Source: Achromobacter anxifer
GTDB lineage: Bacteria; Pseudomonadota; Gammaproteobacteria; Burkholderiales; Burkholderiaceae_B
Reading direction: 5' to 3'
Assembly (NCBI RefSeq): GCF_903652925.1
Contig: NZ_CAHLAR010000006.1
Location: forward strand, 62,001-126,000
Length of the DNA stretch: 64,000 nucleotides
A program made the position numbers and the translations under genes. Below the pieces are notes generated by a model, which was given only the letters and a program-made list of their open reading frames with translations, did not search any database and had not been told where the DNA came from. The stretch's first letter is position 1; every line of letters starts with the position of its first letter. Shown here one piece after another: positions 34,735 to 44,362 of the stretch.

Positions 34735-35435
34735 GGTTTTGCTCCTTCGTTTCCTTCCAGCTCGCGGCTCCACGCCAGCCCGTTGACGTAGATACCCAGC
34801 GGGTTCTTGCGCACGCGCTGCTCCGTGCGCGGGGTCTGCAGCACCGTGGAGATCACCGCGTTCCAGCGCTCGGTGCGATCCAGCGCGCCGTTGACGAAGC
34901 GCGTCTCGGTCCAGCGCACGTTGAAGGACTGGTCGCTGGCGCGGGTCACGCTGGACACCTGCACCGTCACCGACTCCTTGCCGATGCGCGAGAACGGATC
35001 AGCCACCCGCGCGTACTCATTGAGCACCACGGCGCCCTTGTCCGTGGTGTAGTCATAGGCATCGAGCCAGTTCTGCCGCACCACGATGGGGTCGATGGAC
35101 AGCGAGCGCACCAGGCCGATGAAGCGGCCCAGGTGGTAAGCAATCTGCGCATCGCTGGGCTGGTACGGCGTGGCGGCTTCGCCGACAGCGCGCACCTGGC
35201 CCGCGTTGTCCACCTCGATCACGTAGGGCGTGACGATGGACTGCGCCGAGCGCCAGACCAGGCCGCCGGCCATCAGCACCGCCAGCGTGAGGCAGCCGAA
35301 GGCCATAAGCCGCCAGTTCTTCGCCTGCACGCGGGCCGAGCCGATGCGGTCGTCCCAGACCTGGGCGGCGGATTGGTACGGGGTGGCAGGCTGCGGCGTA
35401 TCGGCGTAGCGCACCTGCGGTCGTTTGAATCGCAT
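34731..35435 (-). CDS. trbF: Conjugal transfer protein TrbF (VirB8 family)
   Basis: A 234-residue bitopic inner-membrane protein with one helix near residues 42-62 (MAFGCLTLAVLMAGGLVWRS) and a periplasmic NTF2-like VirB8 domain (YHLGRFIGLVRSLSIDPIVV, VRWTETRFVNGALDRTERWN, NPLGIYVNGLAWSRELEG). VirB8 proteins nucleate assembly of the secretion channel. It overlaps trbG by four bases and follows trbL after an 11-base gap. Confidence 0.95.
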   Translation of the reverse strand: MRFKRPQVRYADTPQPATPYQSAAQVWDDRIGSARVQAKNWRLMAFGCLTLAVLMAGGLVWRSAQSIVTPYVIEVDNAGQVRAVGEAATPYQPSDAQIAYHLGRFIGLVRSLSIDPIVVRQNWLDAYDYTTDKGAVVLNEYARVADPFSRIGKESVTVQVSSVTRASDQSFNVRWTETRFVNGALDRTERWNAVISTVLQTPRTEQRVRKNPLGIYVNGLAWSRELEGNEGAKP

Positions 35436-35446
35436 GGGAGTTCTCC

Positions 35447-36754
35447 TTATGAATCGGAATCACGAAGGCTTGGCCCCTGGCTGGAGCTGCCGCCGTCGCC
35501 GCCGCGCAGCGTGTGGGCGGCCGTGGTCGCGGCATGGGTGAGCTGCTGCCTGCGGTGCAGGCGCTTGGCCCAGGCAGGCTGTTCGTTGGATGGAGGCGCA
35601 TCTGCGGCATCAGCGCCAGATGCCGGCGCCTCATCCGGCCGGAAGGCCGCTGCCACGCGCTCCTTCATCGAGCGTGCGCCGTCGGCTACCTTTTGCCCGG
35701 CGGTCTTGGCCACGTTGCCCGCGCCAGCGGCAGCGCCTTGGATGCCACTGCCTGCGGCCGTAGAGCCAGCATCGAAAGCCGCCTTGGCGCCGCGCGCGCC
35801 GCCGGCCGCAAGGCGGGCTGCACCAGGTGCCATCCGCGCCCCTGCAGCCACGGCGCTGCCGACGCCAGCAGCCGCAGCCCCGACGCCAATGGCAGCGCCT
35901 GCGGCCCCCAGCGTTGCTCCGGCCATCGCACCGGCTCCAAGCTGTGGCCCGCCGGACACCAGCCCGGTGGCAATGCCCGGCCCGAAGATGCCCAGGGCCA
36001 GCATGGACAGCGAAGCCAGCATGATGACCAGCGCCTGGTCGATGGAGGGCTCGGCACCTGCGGGAATCCTGAACTCGGCAAACAGCCCGGTGCCGATCCC
36101 CACGATGACCGCGAGCACCAGCACCTTGATGCCCGAAGACACCACATTGCCCAGCACCTTCTCGGCCAGGAACGCCGTCTTGTTCCAGAGGGCGAACGGC
36201 ACCAACACGAAGCCCGCGAGCGTGGTCAGCTTGAACTCGATCAGCGTCACGAAGAGCTGCACCGCCAGCACGAAGAAGCACAGGAGGACGATGCCCCACG
36301 CGAGGAACAGCACCACGATGGAGGTGATGTTGACGAACACCTCCGGGAAGCCCGCCATCTGCTTGATCTGCTCCAGGATGGGGGCCGCCGCGTCGATGCC
36401 GGTCTTGGCCAGCCGCCCCGGCTGCAGGAAGTTGCCCATGCTCACGCTGGAACCGCTGGCCGTCAGGCCCAGCCCCGCGAAAGAGCGAAACACCACGCCC
36501 GCGAGCATGTTGAAGTTGCCGATGATGTAGGCGAAGGCGCCCACATAGAGCACCTTGCGGATCAGCTTGGCGATCACGTCCTCGCCCTGGCCGCTGGCAT
36601 GGCCCATCGCCCAGAACAGTCCGGCGAGCGTCATGTCGATGACGATCAGCGTGGCTGTCAGAAACGCCACCTCGCCCTGCAGCAGCCCAAAGCCCGAGTC
36701 GATGTAGCGCGAGAAAACATCGAGAAAGCGGTCGATGACCGATACGTCGTTCAT
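35447..36754 (-). CDS. trbL: Conjugal transfer protein TrbL (VirB6 family)
   Basis: A 435-residue polytopic inner-membrane channel component. The first half has about six hydrophobic helices (for example VAFLTATLIVIDMTLAGLFWAM and ITSIVVLFLAWGIVLLCFFVL). Residues 270-360 are a low-complexity Ala/Gly run, and the tail is charged and soluble. VirB6-type proteins guide DNA across the inner membrane. The Ala/Gly run and long hydrophilic tail are normal for TrbL of this ICE family. Confidence 0.93.
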   Translation of the reverse strand: MNDVSVIDRFLDVFSRYIDSGFGLLQGEVAFLTATLIVIDMTLAGLFWAMGHASGQGEDVIAKLIRKVLYVGAFAYIIGNFNMLAGVVFRSFAGLGLTASGSSVSMGNFLQPGRLAKTGIDAAAPILEQIKQMAGFPEVFVNITSIVVLFLAWGIVLLCFFVLAVQLFVTLIEFKLTTLAGFVLVPFALWNKTAFLAEKVLGNVVSSGIKVLVLAVIVGIGTGLFAEFRIPAGAEPSIDQALVIMLASLSMLALGIFGPGIATGLVSGGPQLGAGAMAGATLGAAGAAIGVGAAAAGVGSAVAAGARMAPGAARLAAGGARGAKAAFDAGSTAAGSGIQGAAAGAGNVAKTAGQKVADGARSMKERVAAAFRPDEAPASGADAADAPPSNEQPAWAKRLHRRQQLTHAATTAAHTLRGGDGGSSSQGPSLRDSDS

Positions 36755-36766
36755 GGCCCGGCCCCG

Positions 36767-37504
36767 TCAGCGGTTGTAGAAATCGACGGGGTGCGGCGTG
36801 TATGGCGTTCCAGAGCCCAGAAAGCGCCGCGTGATTTCGCGCCCGCGCTCCGTGGCCGCGGCCTGCCGCGCCTGCTCCAGCGATACGGCGCGATCCTGCG
36901 TGAGCTGCAAGCGTTGCGTCTGGATCGACTGCTTGGCCTGCAGGGCCAGCAACTGGTTCATGGCCTGCATCGCTTGCAGCGCGCCCACGGCCGATTGGCT
37001 CTTACCCACGAGGTCAGCCAGCACGGCCTCGTCATCCTTGAGGTTCTGCGAGGCCTGGGCCTGCATCTGCATCGCGGTCTGCAGGCTGGTGAGCGTGTTC
37101 TTCCAGCGTTCCTGCGTGTCCCGGTACATCTGGTCGCCGCTCACGGTGGCAGCGTACTGCTCGGGATACAGGCGCTTGAACTCCTTGTCCATGTTCGTCA
37201 CGTCGTAGGCCAGGCCCTTGGCCTGGTCGATCAGCCGCTGGGTCAACGCCAGGTTGGCGCGCAACTGACCGACCACGCTGGATGGCAAGCTCGCCAGGTT
37301 GCGCGCCTGGTTCTCCAACATCTTGGCCTCGTTCTGCAACTGCTTGATCTGGTTGTAGAGCTGCTGCAGCGTCTGGATGGCCGTCAGCATGTTCTGCACG
37401 AAGTTGGACGGATCGAACACGATGAGGGCCGCCGCGGGCTGGGCGAACATCAGGGAGCCGGTCAGGACGGCGGCGATTGCGGCGGGAAGGATGCGGGTTT
37501 TCAT
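36767..37504 (-). CDS. trbJ: Conjugal transfer protein TrbJ (VirB5 family)
   Basis: A 245-residue exported protein with a signal peptide (ILPAAIAAVLTGSLMFAQPAAA) and a helical, coiled-coil-rich mature part (FVQNMLTAIQTLQQLYNQIK, LQNEAKMLENQARNLASLP). VirB5 proteins sit at the pilus tip and contact recipient cells. The frame is open far upstream, but ATG 37504 overlaps the trbE stop (ATGA) and gives the signal peptide. The hydrophilic tail ends in the usual RRFLGSGTPYTPHPVDFY. Confidence 0.93.
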   Translation of the reverse strand: MKTRILPAAIAAVLTGSLMFAQPAAALIVFDPSNFVQNMLTAIQTLQQLYNQIKQLQNEAKMLENQARNLASLPSSVVGQLRANLALTQRLIDQAKGLAYDVTNMDKEFKRLYPEQYAATVSGDQMYRDTQERWKNTLTSLQTAMQMQAQASQNLKDDEAVLADLVGKSQSAVGALQAMQAMNQLLALQAKQSIQTQRLQLTQDRAVSLEQARQAAATERGREITRRFLGSGTPYTPHPVDFYNR

Positions 37505-39948
37505 GGTGAGTTCTCCTGCGGGTGGGAAGGAAACGAGGACAGCAGTTCGGCGGCCCAATGCAGGCCGCGATGGCGCAGCCAGGTGGCCGCGAACGGGGTG
37601 GAAGCGGAAGATGTGGAGGTGGTGGCGGCAGCGAGCACCGCGTCGATGTCGCGCTGGTCTTGCGGCGTGGACGCACCCGCGAAGGCCAAGGTCGCGGCGC
37701 CCAGGTCGAGGTCGAACAGGCGATTGCCGAGACGCGACTGGTAGTAGTAGTCCCGCTTGGGCTGTGCAGTCGCCACGATCTCGATCTGGCGGCTGTTGAG
37801 CCCGAAGCCTTCGTAGATCGTGCGAATCTGCGGCTCGGTCGCCTGCGGGTTGGGCAGGAAGATGCGGCTCGCGCAGCTCTCGATGATGGCCGGCGCGATG
37901 CTCGAATCCTTGATGTCCGCCAGGCTCTGCGTGGCAAAGATGACGCTGACGTTCTTCTTCCTGAGCGTCTTGAGCCACTGGCGGATGTGCGCCGCAAACA
38001 CCGGGTCATCGAGAAACAGCCACGCTTCGTCGAGGATCAGCAGCGTCGGCGCACCGTCAAAGCGTTCATCGAAGCGCGCAAAGAGGTAATGCAGCACGGC
38101 CATGACAGCGGCCTTGCTGTGCATCAGTTCCTCCATCTCGAAGCACTGCACGGAACCAGCGCCCAGGCGATCCGAATCCGCATCCAGCAACTTGCCGTGT
38201 GCGCCACCTAGCACATAGGGCGCCAGCGCTTGCCGCAGTGCGTTCGATTGCAGCAAGACGGAAAGCCCGGTCATCGTGCGCTGCTCCAGCGGAGCACCGG
38301 CGAGACTGCCGAGTGCCGACCAGATGGCCACCTTCTCGTCGGGGCCGACCGCGACACCCTCATGCCGCAAGCGGCCTTCGAGCCATTCGGCCGCCCAGGT
38401 GCGATAGCCCTCGCGGTCGATGCGGGCGAGCGGCTGGAAGGCAATTTCTCCATCCGTGCCCAGGTCGTAGTGCTCGCCGCCCAAGCCCAGGATGGTGGCG
38501 CGCATCGAGCGCCCCATGTCGAAGGCGAAGATGCGCGAGCCGCGATAACGACGGAACTGCATCGCCAAGGTGGCGAGCAAGACCGACTTGCCCATGCCCG
38601 TGGGGCCGGCCACCAAGGTATGGCCCACGTCGCCAATGTGCGTCACCAGCCGGAACGGCGTTGCCCCCTCGGTGCGCGTGACGATCAGCGGCGGGCCGTC
38701 GAGGTGGTCGTTCTTCTCCGGCCCGGCCCATACGGCGGACACCGGCATCAGATGTGCCAGATTCAGCGTCGAGATGATGGGCTGGCGCACGTTCGCGTAG
38801 GCGTGCCCCGGAATCGACGATAGCCAGGCATCCACGGCATTGAGCGTTTCGGGGATCGTCACAAAGCCGCGCCCCTGGATGACGCGTTCCACCATGCGCA
38901 GCTTCTCATCGGCCTTCGCCGGGTCGGCATCGAGCACCGTCACCGTGGTGGTGACATAGCCGAAGGCCACTTGGTCGCTGCCCAGCTCCTGCAACGCCGC
39001 ATCGGCATCCGCCGATTTTTTGCTCGCGTCGGTATCGACCAGCGGGGTTTCCTGCTGGAAGATGGTTTCGCGCAGCAATGCGATGACGTTCTTGCGCTTG
39101 GCGAACCATTGGCGGCGCAGGCGGGAAAGCTCCTTTTCCGCATCGGCTTTGTCGAGGCACAGGAACCGGGTTGACCAGCGATACGCAAAGCCGAGGCGGT
39201 TGAGGTCATCCAGAATCCCCGGCCAGGTCGAGGTCGGGAAGCCGCGCACCGTCGCCACGCGCAGGTGCTGATCGCCCAGCATGGGCGCCAGCCCGCCAAT
39301 GAGCGCGGAATCGGCCAGCAGCGCATCGAGATGGAATGGCACTTCCGGCACACCGACGCGATAGCACCGCGTGGAGATGGTCGAGTGCAGGTAGGTCAGC
39401 GTCTGGCTGTCATCGAGCCACGCGATCTCCGGCATCACGCCATCGAGCAGGTCAAAGATGCGATCCGTTTCCGCGACGAAGGCCGTCAGGCGCTCGCGCC
39501 AGTCCACGCCTTCGGTCGGACGGTTCTCGTAGAGCAGGCCCGCCGCGCGGGCGCGTGCCTCCTCGGGCGGCAGATACATCAGCGTCAGGTGGTAGCCGCT
39601 CTCGAAGTGGTTGCCCGAGTCCTGGAAGGCGGCGCGGCGTTCCTCGTCTACCAGCCACGACAGCGGCTCGGGAAACTCCGAGTGCGGGTAGTTGGCGGCG
39701 GGCCGGCGCTCGGCTTCGATGAACAAGGCCCAGCCCGAACCCAGCCTGCGCAACGCGTTGTTCAATCGTGCTGACGTAGAGATCAGCTCGCCCTGCGTGG
39801 CACTGTCGAGGTCGGGGCCACGAAAGCGCGCCGTGCGCTGGAACGAGCCATCCTTGTTCAGCACGACGCCCGGCGCAACCAGCCCGGCCCAGGGCAGCCA
39901 GTCGGCCAGCAATGCGGGCCGCTGGCGGTATTCGGCAAGGTTCAGCAT
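37501..39948 (-). CDS. trbE: Conjugal transfer ATPase TrbE (VirB4 family)
   Basis: An 815-residue ATPase. The N-terminal half is the CagE/TrbE/VirB domain (MLNLAEYRQRPALLADWLPW at the start). The Walker A is in VAGPTGMGKSVLLATLAMQF near residue 448 and the Walker B in TLLILDEAWLFLDDP near residue 640. VirB4 powers pilus assembly and substrate transfer at the inner membrane. ATG 39948 gives the family start; 34 upstream in-frame codons overlap trbD and are rejected. Confidence 0.97.
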   Translation of the reverse strand: MLNLAEYRQRPALLADWLPWAGLVAPGVVLNKDGSFQRTARFRGPDLDSATQGELISTSARLNNALRRLGSGWALFIEAERRPAANYPHSEFPEPLSWLVDEERRAAFQDSGNHFESGYHLTLMYLPPEEARARAAGLLYENRPTEGVDWRERLTAFVAETDRIFDLLDGVMPEIAWLDDSQTLTYLHSTISTRCYRVGVPEVPFHLDALLADSALIGGLAPMLGDQHLRVATVRGFPTSTWPGILDDLNRLGFAYRWSTRFLCLDKADAEKELSRLRRQWFAKRKNVIALLRETIFQQETPLVDTDASKKSADADAALQELGSDQVAFGYVTTTVTVLDADPAKADEKLRMVERVIQGRGFVTIPETLNAVDAWLSSIPGHAYANVRQPIISTLNLAHLMPVSAVWAGPEKNDHLDGPPLIVTRTEGATPFRLVTHIGDVGHTLVAGPTGMGKSVLLATLAMQFRRYRGSRIFAFDMGRSMRATILGLGGEHYDLGTDGEIAFQPLARIDREGYRTWAAEWLEGRLRHEGVAVGPDEKVAIWSALGSLAGAPLEQRTMTGLSVLLQSNALRQALAPYVLGGAHGKLLDADSDRLGAGSVQCFEMEELMHSKAAVMAVLHYLFARFDERFDGAPTLLILDEAWLFLDDPVFAAHIRQWLKTLRKKNVSVIFATQSLADIKDSSIAPAIIESCASRIFLPNPQATEPQIRTIYEGFGLNSRQIEIVATAQPKRDYYYQSRLGNRLFDLDLGAATLAFAGASTPQDQRDIDAVLAAATTSTSSASTPFAATWLRHRGLHWAAELLSSFPSHPQENSP

Positions 39949-39958
39949 GGCATTCCCC

Positions 39959-40243
39959 TCACACGTCCAGCAGCGGCCGGTGCTTGATGTGGCGGGCGAA
40001 GACCTGCATGAACTGCGGATCGACGCGCGCGCCCCAAACCGCCAGCGCATGACCGACGATCCAGAGCACCACGCCGGGAATCCACATCTGCAAGCCCAGG
40101 CCCACGGCAGCGGCCAAGGTGCCGTTGGTGATGGCCACGGTGCGCGGAGCGCCGCCCATCAAAATCGGCTCGGTCAGCGAGCGATGCAGCGGCACCTCAA
40201 AGCCGGGAGCGAAGCCCTGCACGCCATCGTGGGCCGCGTTCAT
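39959..40243 (-). CDS. trbD: Conjugal transfer protein TrbD (VirB3 family)
   Basis: A 94-residue membrane protein with one long hydrophobic hairpin (NGTLAAAVGLGLQMWIPGVVLWIVGHALAVWG is the core, residues 41-72) and a basic end. VirB3 proteins assist VirB4 in pilus biogenesis. The segment VPLHRSLTEPILMGGAPR before the hairpin is the family signature. It overlaps trbC by four bases. Confidence 0.93.
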   Translation of the reverse strand: MNAAHDGVQGFAPGFEVPLHRSLTEPILMGGAPRTVAITNGTLAAAVGLGLQMWIPGVVLWIVGHALAVWGARVDPQFMQVFARHIKHRPLLDV

Positions 40244-40623
40244 ACGACGGCCCCGCCCGAGAAGCTGAAGAACGACAGGAAGAACGAGGACGCGGCAAAC
40301 GCGATCGACAGACCGAAGACGATCTGGATCAGCTTGCGGAACCCGCCCGAGGTATCGCCGAAGGCCAGCGCCAGGCCCGTGGCGATGATGATGATGACCG
40401 CGATGATCCGGGCCACCGGCCCCTGGATGGATTCGAGGATGGATTGCAGCGGCCCTTCCCAGGGCATCGAGGAACCCGCGGCCTGGGCGGTGCCCGCAAG
40501 CAGCAGCATCAGCGCCGCGAGCATCAAGCCTTGCATGGCCGGGCGAGCCAGGTTATCCAGCCGCGCGGGCCGGCGAAGAGGATTTGCGGAAGTACGGAAA
40601 GCAGGAACGATCATCTGCGTCAT
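40240..40623 (-). CDS. trbC: Pilin TrbC (VirB2 family)
   Basis: A 127-residue prepilin with a long signal region (GLMLAALMLLLAGTAQAAGS) and two hydrophobic helices (RIIAVIIIIATGLALAFGD and LIQIVFGLSIAFAASSFFLS) around a short loop. VirB2-type pilins form the conjugative pilus. It lies between trbB and trbD with stop/start overlaps on both sides. Confidence 0.93.
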   Translation of the reverse strand: MTQMIVPAFRTSANPLRRPARLDNLARPAMQGLMLAALMLLLAGTAQAAGSSMPWEGPLQSILESIQGPVARIIAVIIIIATGLALAFGDTSGGFRKLIQIVFGLSIAFAASSFFLSFFSFSGGAVV

Positions 40624-41657
40624 GGCAGTTCTCCAGAGTGGTCAGGGGACGGGGAGGAAAGGTCGGACTGCGGCAGCAGCTCCGGGAATGGAGCCTCCAG
40701 TGCATCCGCCAGTTGGTAGCCCACGCCATCGAAGCCGACGACGCGGGCGATGCTCTCGATGCGGCGCTTGCGCCCGCGCCCGGCGATGTGGATGACCACA
40801 TTGACCGCTTCCGCGATCAGCGCACGGGGCGGGTTCACCGCCACTTCGAGAATCAGTTGCTCCAGGCGCAGCAATGCGCCCAGCGCGGAGCCGGCGTGGA
40901 TGGTGGCGACGCCGCCTGGATGGCCGGTGCCCCAGACCTTGATGAGATCCAGCGCCTCGGCGCCGCGCACCTCGCCGACGACGACACGATCCGGGCGCAG
41001 GCGCATCGAAGACCGCACCAGCTCGGTCATGGACACCACGCCCTGGCGTGTGCGCAGCGGTACGTGGTCGCGGGCTGCGCATTGCAGCTCCACCGTGTCT
41101 TCGAGCACCAGCACGCGGTCGCCGGTGGCGGCGATCTCGGCCAGCAACGCATTGGCCAGGGTGGTCTTGCCGGTACTCGTCCCACCGGCGATCAGGATGT
41201 TCTGGCGCTCGCGCACAGCGCGCACCAGCAGGCCCGCCTGTGCGGCGGTCATCATCCCGTCCTCGATGTAGCGCGACAACGGGATCACGCCGAAGGCGCG
41301 CTTGCGCAGCGCGAAGGCTGGCCCCGGTGCAGCGGGCGGCAGGATGCCCTCGAAGCGTTCGCCGGTTTCCGGCAGCTCGGCTGTCAGCAGTGGCTGACCC
41401 CGATGCACTTCGGCGCCGACGTGGGCAGCCACGAGGCGGATGATGCGTTCGCCATCGGCCTCGGACAGCTCCACGCCCATCGGCGCGCGGCCCGTGGACA
41501 GGCGATCCACCCAGAGCGTCCGGTCGGGATTGAGCATGATTTCCACCACGTCCGGGTCTTCGAGCGCGGCAGCGATCAGCGGCCCCATTGCCGTGCGCAG
41601 CATCTGGATGCGGCGATCCAGCGATGTGGCCGTGAAGGAGGAAGGAACGGCGCTCAT
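40620..41657 (-). CDS. trbB: Conjugal transfer ATPase TrbB (VirB11 family)
   Basis: A 345-residue hexameric secretion ATPase. Walker A is IAGGTSTGKTTLANALLAEI with Lys164; the Asp box is RVLVLEDTVELQ, Walker B lies in RPDRVVVGEVRGAEALDL, and the His box in GGVATIHAGSALGAL. It works with TrbE and TraG in pilus assembly and DNA export. ATG 41657 overlaps the stop of the CopG gene. The frame runs on upstream as an Arg-rich shadow and was trimmed. Confidence 0.96.
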   Translation of the reverse strand: MSAVPSSFTATSLDRRIQMLRTAMGPLIAAALEDPDVVEIMLNPDRTLWVDRLSTGRAPMGVELSEADGERIIRLVAAHVGAEVHRGQPLLTAELPETGERFEGILPPAAPGPAFALRKRAFGVIPLSRYIEDGMMTAAQAGLLVRAVRERQNILIAGGTSTGKTTLANALLAEIAATGDRVLVLEDTVELQCAARDHVPLRTRQGVVSMTELVRSSMRLRPDRVVVGEVRGAEALDLIKVWGTGHPGGVATIHAGSALGALLRLEQLILEVAVNPPRALIAEAVNVVIHIAGRGRKRRIESIARVVGFDGVGYQLADALEAPFPELLPQSDLSSPSPDHSGELP

Positions 41658-42109
41658 GAGGCTCGCTCCTGTGCTTCGGCCGTGTCCGCCATCCGCATCG
41701 GATCGGGATTCAGTTCGTCCACCACGTCGCGCACCAGACTGCGCCCACGCAGCAGGTGGCGGCCAAGCTGTTCGACAAACTGCTCGAAGCGGGCCTTGCC
41801 CTGGGCGCGGGCGGCGTCCTGATGGGCCTCGGGAACAGGTGTGCTGACGGTCAGGAAGTAGCGGATGAACAGCGCCAGCGTTTCGATGGCAATGTTCTGG
41901 TCGCGCTCCAGGCGCTCGGCGTGGCGCGACAGGCGATCCAGTCGCTTGGCGATGGCGGCTTCGCGCTGGTCGCCAGCGTCGGGCGACAGCCACGATGCAA
42001 GCGCTGCCGCGACGATGCTGGACTTGGACACGCCCTTGGCGGCGGCCAGTTCGTCGAGCCGCCTGGCGTGCTCGGGCTGGATGAAGAGATTCAAGCGGTG
42101 CTGACTCAT
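41654..42109 (-). CDS. Ribbon-helix-helix CopG-type regulator
   Basis: A 151-residue protein. The first 45 residues are a ribbon-helix-helix domain (LNLFIQPEHARRLDELAAAKGVSKSSIVAAAL), followed by a helical region with many Arg and Glu residues (KRLDRLSRHAERLERDQNIA). A CopG-like gene stands between traG and trbB in Tn4371-family ICEs and may control the transfer genes or assist relaxosome function. It overlaps both neighbours by four bases, so it is embedded in the operon. Confidence 0.88.
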   Translation of the reverse strand: MSQHRLNLFIQPEHARRLDELAAAKGVSKSSIVAAALASWLSPDAGDQREAAIAKRLDRLSRHAERLERDQNIAIETLALFIRYFLTVSTPVPEAHQDAARAQGKARFEQFVEQLGRHLLRGRSLVRDVVDELNPDPMRMADTAEAQERAS

Positions 42110-44136
42110 AGCGCGATTCCGTCGTCAGGGTCGAGGGATGCCAGCCGGGCCGTGCGCTGCAGGGCCGGGTCGAGCTGGCGCGGGAGGGAGACCGAAAGAG
42201 GCAAAGGCATGTCGTCGTCATCGAGCAGCCCGAGGTCGGCTGCGGGCGCAACCAGGTCGGGGTCGTAGGCGACGGTCTCGGAGAGTTCGGGCTGACGGCG
42301 CGGGCCGCCGTCATCGGTCGAACCCAGGTGCTCCAGGCCATCGGCCGATGCCGCGGCCGGTGCGACGGGCACGGCGGGAATCGCCAGCCCACTCCAGTCA
42401 TCCGCACGGGCCGGCGGCACGTCGGCATAGCGCCCCGCGGCGAGCACCGGCGGCGGCAGCACCCGTCGCTTGAAGTTGGCGTCCGCGTAGTAGCGCAGCT
42501 TCCTGGCCTTGATCGGCGCCACGCTGGAGACCATCACCACCGCCTCGTCGGGCGGTAGCTGCATGACTTCGCCGGCCGTCAGCAGCGGGCGGGCTGTCTC
42601 CTGCCGTGACACCATGAGGTGCCCCAGCCAGGGCGCGAGCCGATGGCCGGCATAGTTGCGCTGCGCGCGCAGTTCGGTGGCGGTTCCCAGTGTCTCGGAT
42701 ATCCGCTTGGCGGTGCGCTCATCGTTGGTGGCGAAGGTCACGCGCACATGGCAGTTGTCCAGGATCGAATGGTTCTGGCCGTAGGCCTTATCGATCTGGT
42801 TCAGGCTCTGCGCGATCAGGAAGCTGCGGATGCCGTAGCCCGCCATGAAGGCCAGCGCCGTCTCGAAGAAATCCAGCCGCCCGAGCGCGGGGAATTCATC
42901 GAGCATCAGCAGCAGCTTGTGGCGGCGCTCGATGCCATCGGAGCCGTCAAGCGATTCGGTGAGGCGTCGCCCGATCTGGTTGAGGATCAGGCGGATCAGC
43001 GGCTTCGTCCGCGAAATGTCCGAAGGCGGCACCACCAAGTACAGCGACACCGGATGCTCGGCCGCGATCAGGTCAGCGATGCGCCAGTCGCAGCGCGACG
43101 TGACTTCGGCCACCGTAGGGTCGCGGTAGAGGCCCAAGAACGACATGGCCGTGGACAGCACGCCCGAGCGCTCGTTGTCGCTCTTGTTGAGCACTTCGCG
43201 CGCCGCTGAAGCCACCACCGGATGCGGGCCACCACCCTCCTCATTCACGAGGTGGGGCGTGGTCATCATGCGGTGCAAGGTCAGATCGAATGGGCAGGCA
43301 GGATCGGAAAGGAAGTTCGCCACGCCGCGCAGCGTCTTGTCTTCGCCCGCGTAGAGCACATGCAGGATGGCTCCAACCAGCAGCGCATGCGAAGTCTTCT
43401 CCCAGTGGTTGCGCCGCTCCAGTGCGCCTTCTGGATCGACCAGGATGTCCGCGATGTTCTGCACGTCGCGCACCTCATGCCCGCCGCGCCGCACTTCGAG
43501 CAGCGGGTTGTAGGCCGCCGACTGGCTATCCGTCGGGTTGAACAGCAGGCAGTGCGAGAAGCGCGAACGCCAACCTGCGGTAATGCTCCAGTTCTCGCCC
43601 TTGATGTCGTGGATGACGGCGGATGCGGGCCACGACAGCAGGGTCGGCACCACTAGGCCCACACCCTTGCCCGAGCGGGTGGGCGCGAAGGTCAGGACGT
43701 GTTCCGGGCCTTCATGGCGCAGGTACTGCTGGCGATGCAGGCCGAGGAACACGCCCGCGGACTGGTCAAGGCCCGCTTTGTGAATGTCCTCCGCGTTGGC
43801 CCAGCGCGCAGAGCCATAGGTCGTGACCAGCTTGGACTGGCGCGAGCGCCAGATCGACATGCCGATGGCGACCAGCACCGCGAACAGGCCACTGCCCGCT
43901 GCAATGACCCCGCCCACGTCGAAGACATGCGGCGCGTAGGCATCGAAGAAGAACCACCACTCGAACAGGCGCCACGGGTGATAGACCGGCGTGCCGAGGA
44001 AATCGAACCACGGCGATCCCAGGCGTAGCTGGTACCCCAGAGCCGCTGCCGTCCATTGCGTGGCGCTCCACACTCCGGCGATCACGATGCCGAATACGAC
44101 GGCAATCTGACCGAACAGCACGTTCGTCCCTTGCAT
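42106..44136 (-). CDS. traG: Type IV coupling protein TraG (VirD4 family)
   Basis: A 676-residue coupling ATPase. Two N-terminal transmembrane helices (residues 8-28 and 72-95) precede the motor domain with Walker A TFAPTRSGKGVGLVVPT (Lys157) and Walker B LLLMLDEFPALGRLDFFE near residue 405. It brings the relaxase-DNA complex to the secretion channel. ATG 44136 has GGAGG seven bases upstream; the longer frame to 44193 lacks one. It is the first gene of the long transfer operon. The C-terminal 70 residues are acidic and disordered. Confidence 0.96.
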   Translation of the reverse strand: MQGTNVLFGQIAVVFGIVIAGVWSATQWTAAALGYQLRLGSPWFDFLGTPVYHPWRLFEWWFFFDAYAPHVFDVGGVIAAGSGLFAVLVAIGMSIWRSRQSKLVTTYGSARWANAEDIHKAGLDQSAGVFLGLHRQQYLRHEGPEHVLTFAPTRSGKGVGLVVPTLLSWPASAVIHDIKGENWSITAGWRSRFSHCLLFNPTDSQSAAYNPLLEVRRGGHEVRDVQNIADILVDPEGALERRNHWEKTSHALLVGAILHVLYAGEDKTLRGVANFLSDPACPFDLTLHRMMTTPHLVNEEGGGPHPVVASAAREVLNKSDNERSGVLSTAMSFLGLYRDPTVAEVTSRCDWRIADLIAAEHPVSLYLVVPPSDISRTKPLIRLILNQIGRRLTESLDGSDGIERRHKLLLMLDEFPALGRLDFFETALAFMAGYGIRSFLIAQSLNQIDKAYGQNHSILDNCHVRVTFATNDERTAKRISETLGTATELRAQRNYAGHRLAPWLGHLMVSRQETARPLLTAGEVMQLPPDEAVVMVSSVAPIKARKLRYYADANFKRRVLPPPVLAAGRYADVPPARADDWSGLAIPAVPVAPAAASADGLEHLGSTDDGGPRRQPELSETVAYDPDLVAPAADLGLLDDDDMPLPLSVSLPRQLDPALQRTARLASLDPDDGIAL

Positions 44137-44362
44137 GATCCTGCCTCCGAGAACGGCACAACAACGTGCCGCCCCTATCAGGATCAATGCCATAGGGAGT
44201 ACCGGTCAAAGACTGAAATCGCCGGGATTAAGGCTTAAAAAGCCATAGTTCTTGCTGTGGCGAAGACAATAAAAATGCCGCAGGCACAAAGGCGCTGCGG
44301 CGTATCGAGGTAACAGTGCGCAAGCTGTCGCAGAAGCGCGACGCCGGTGCGCCTTGCGTGGG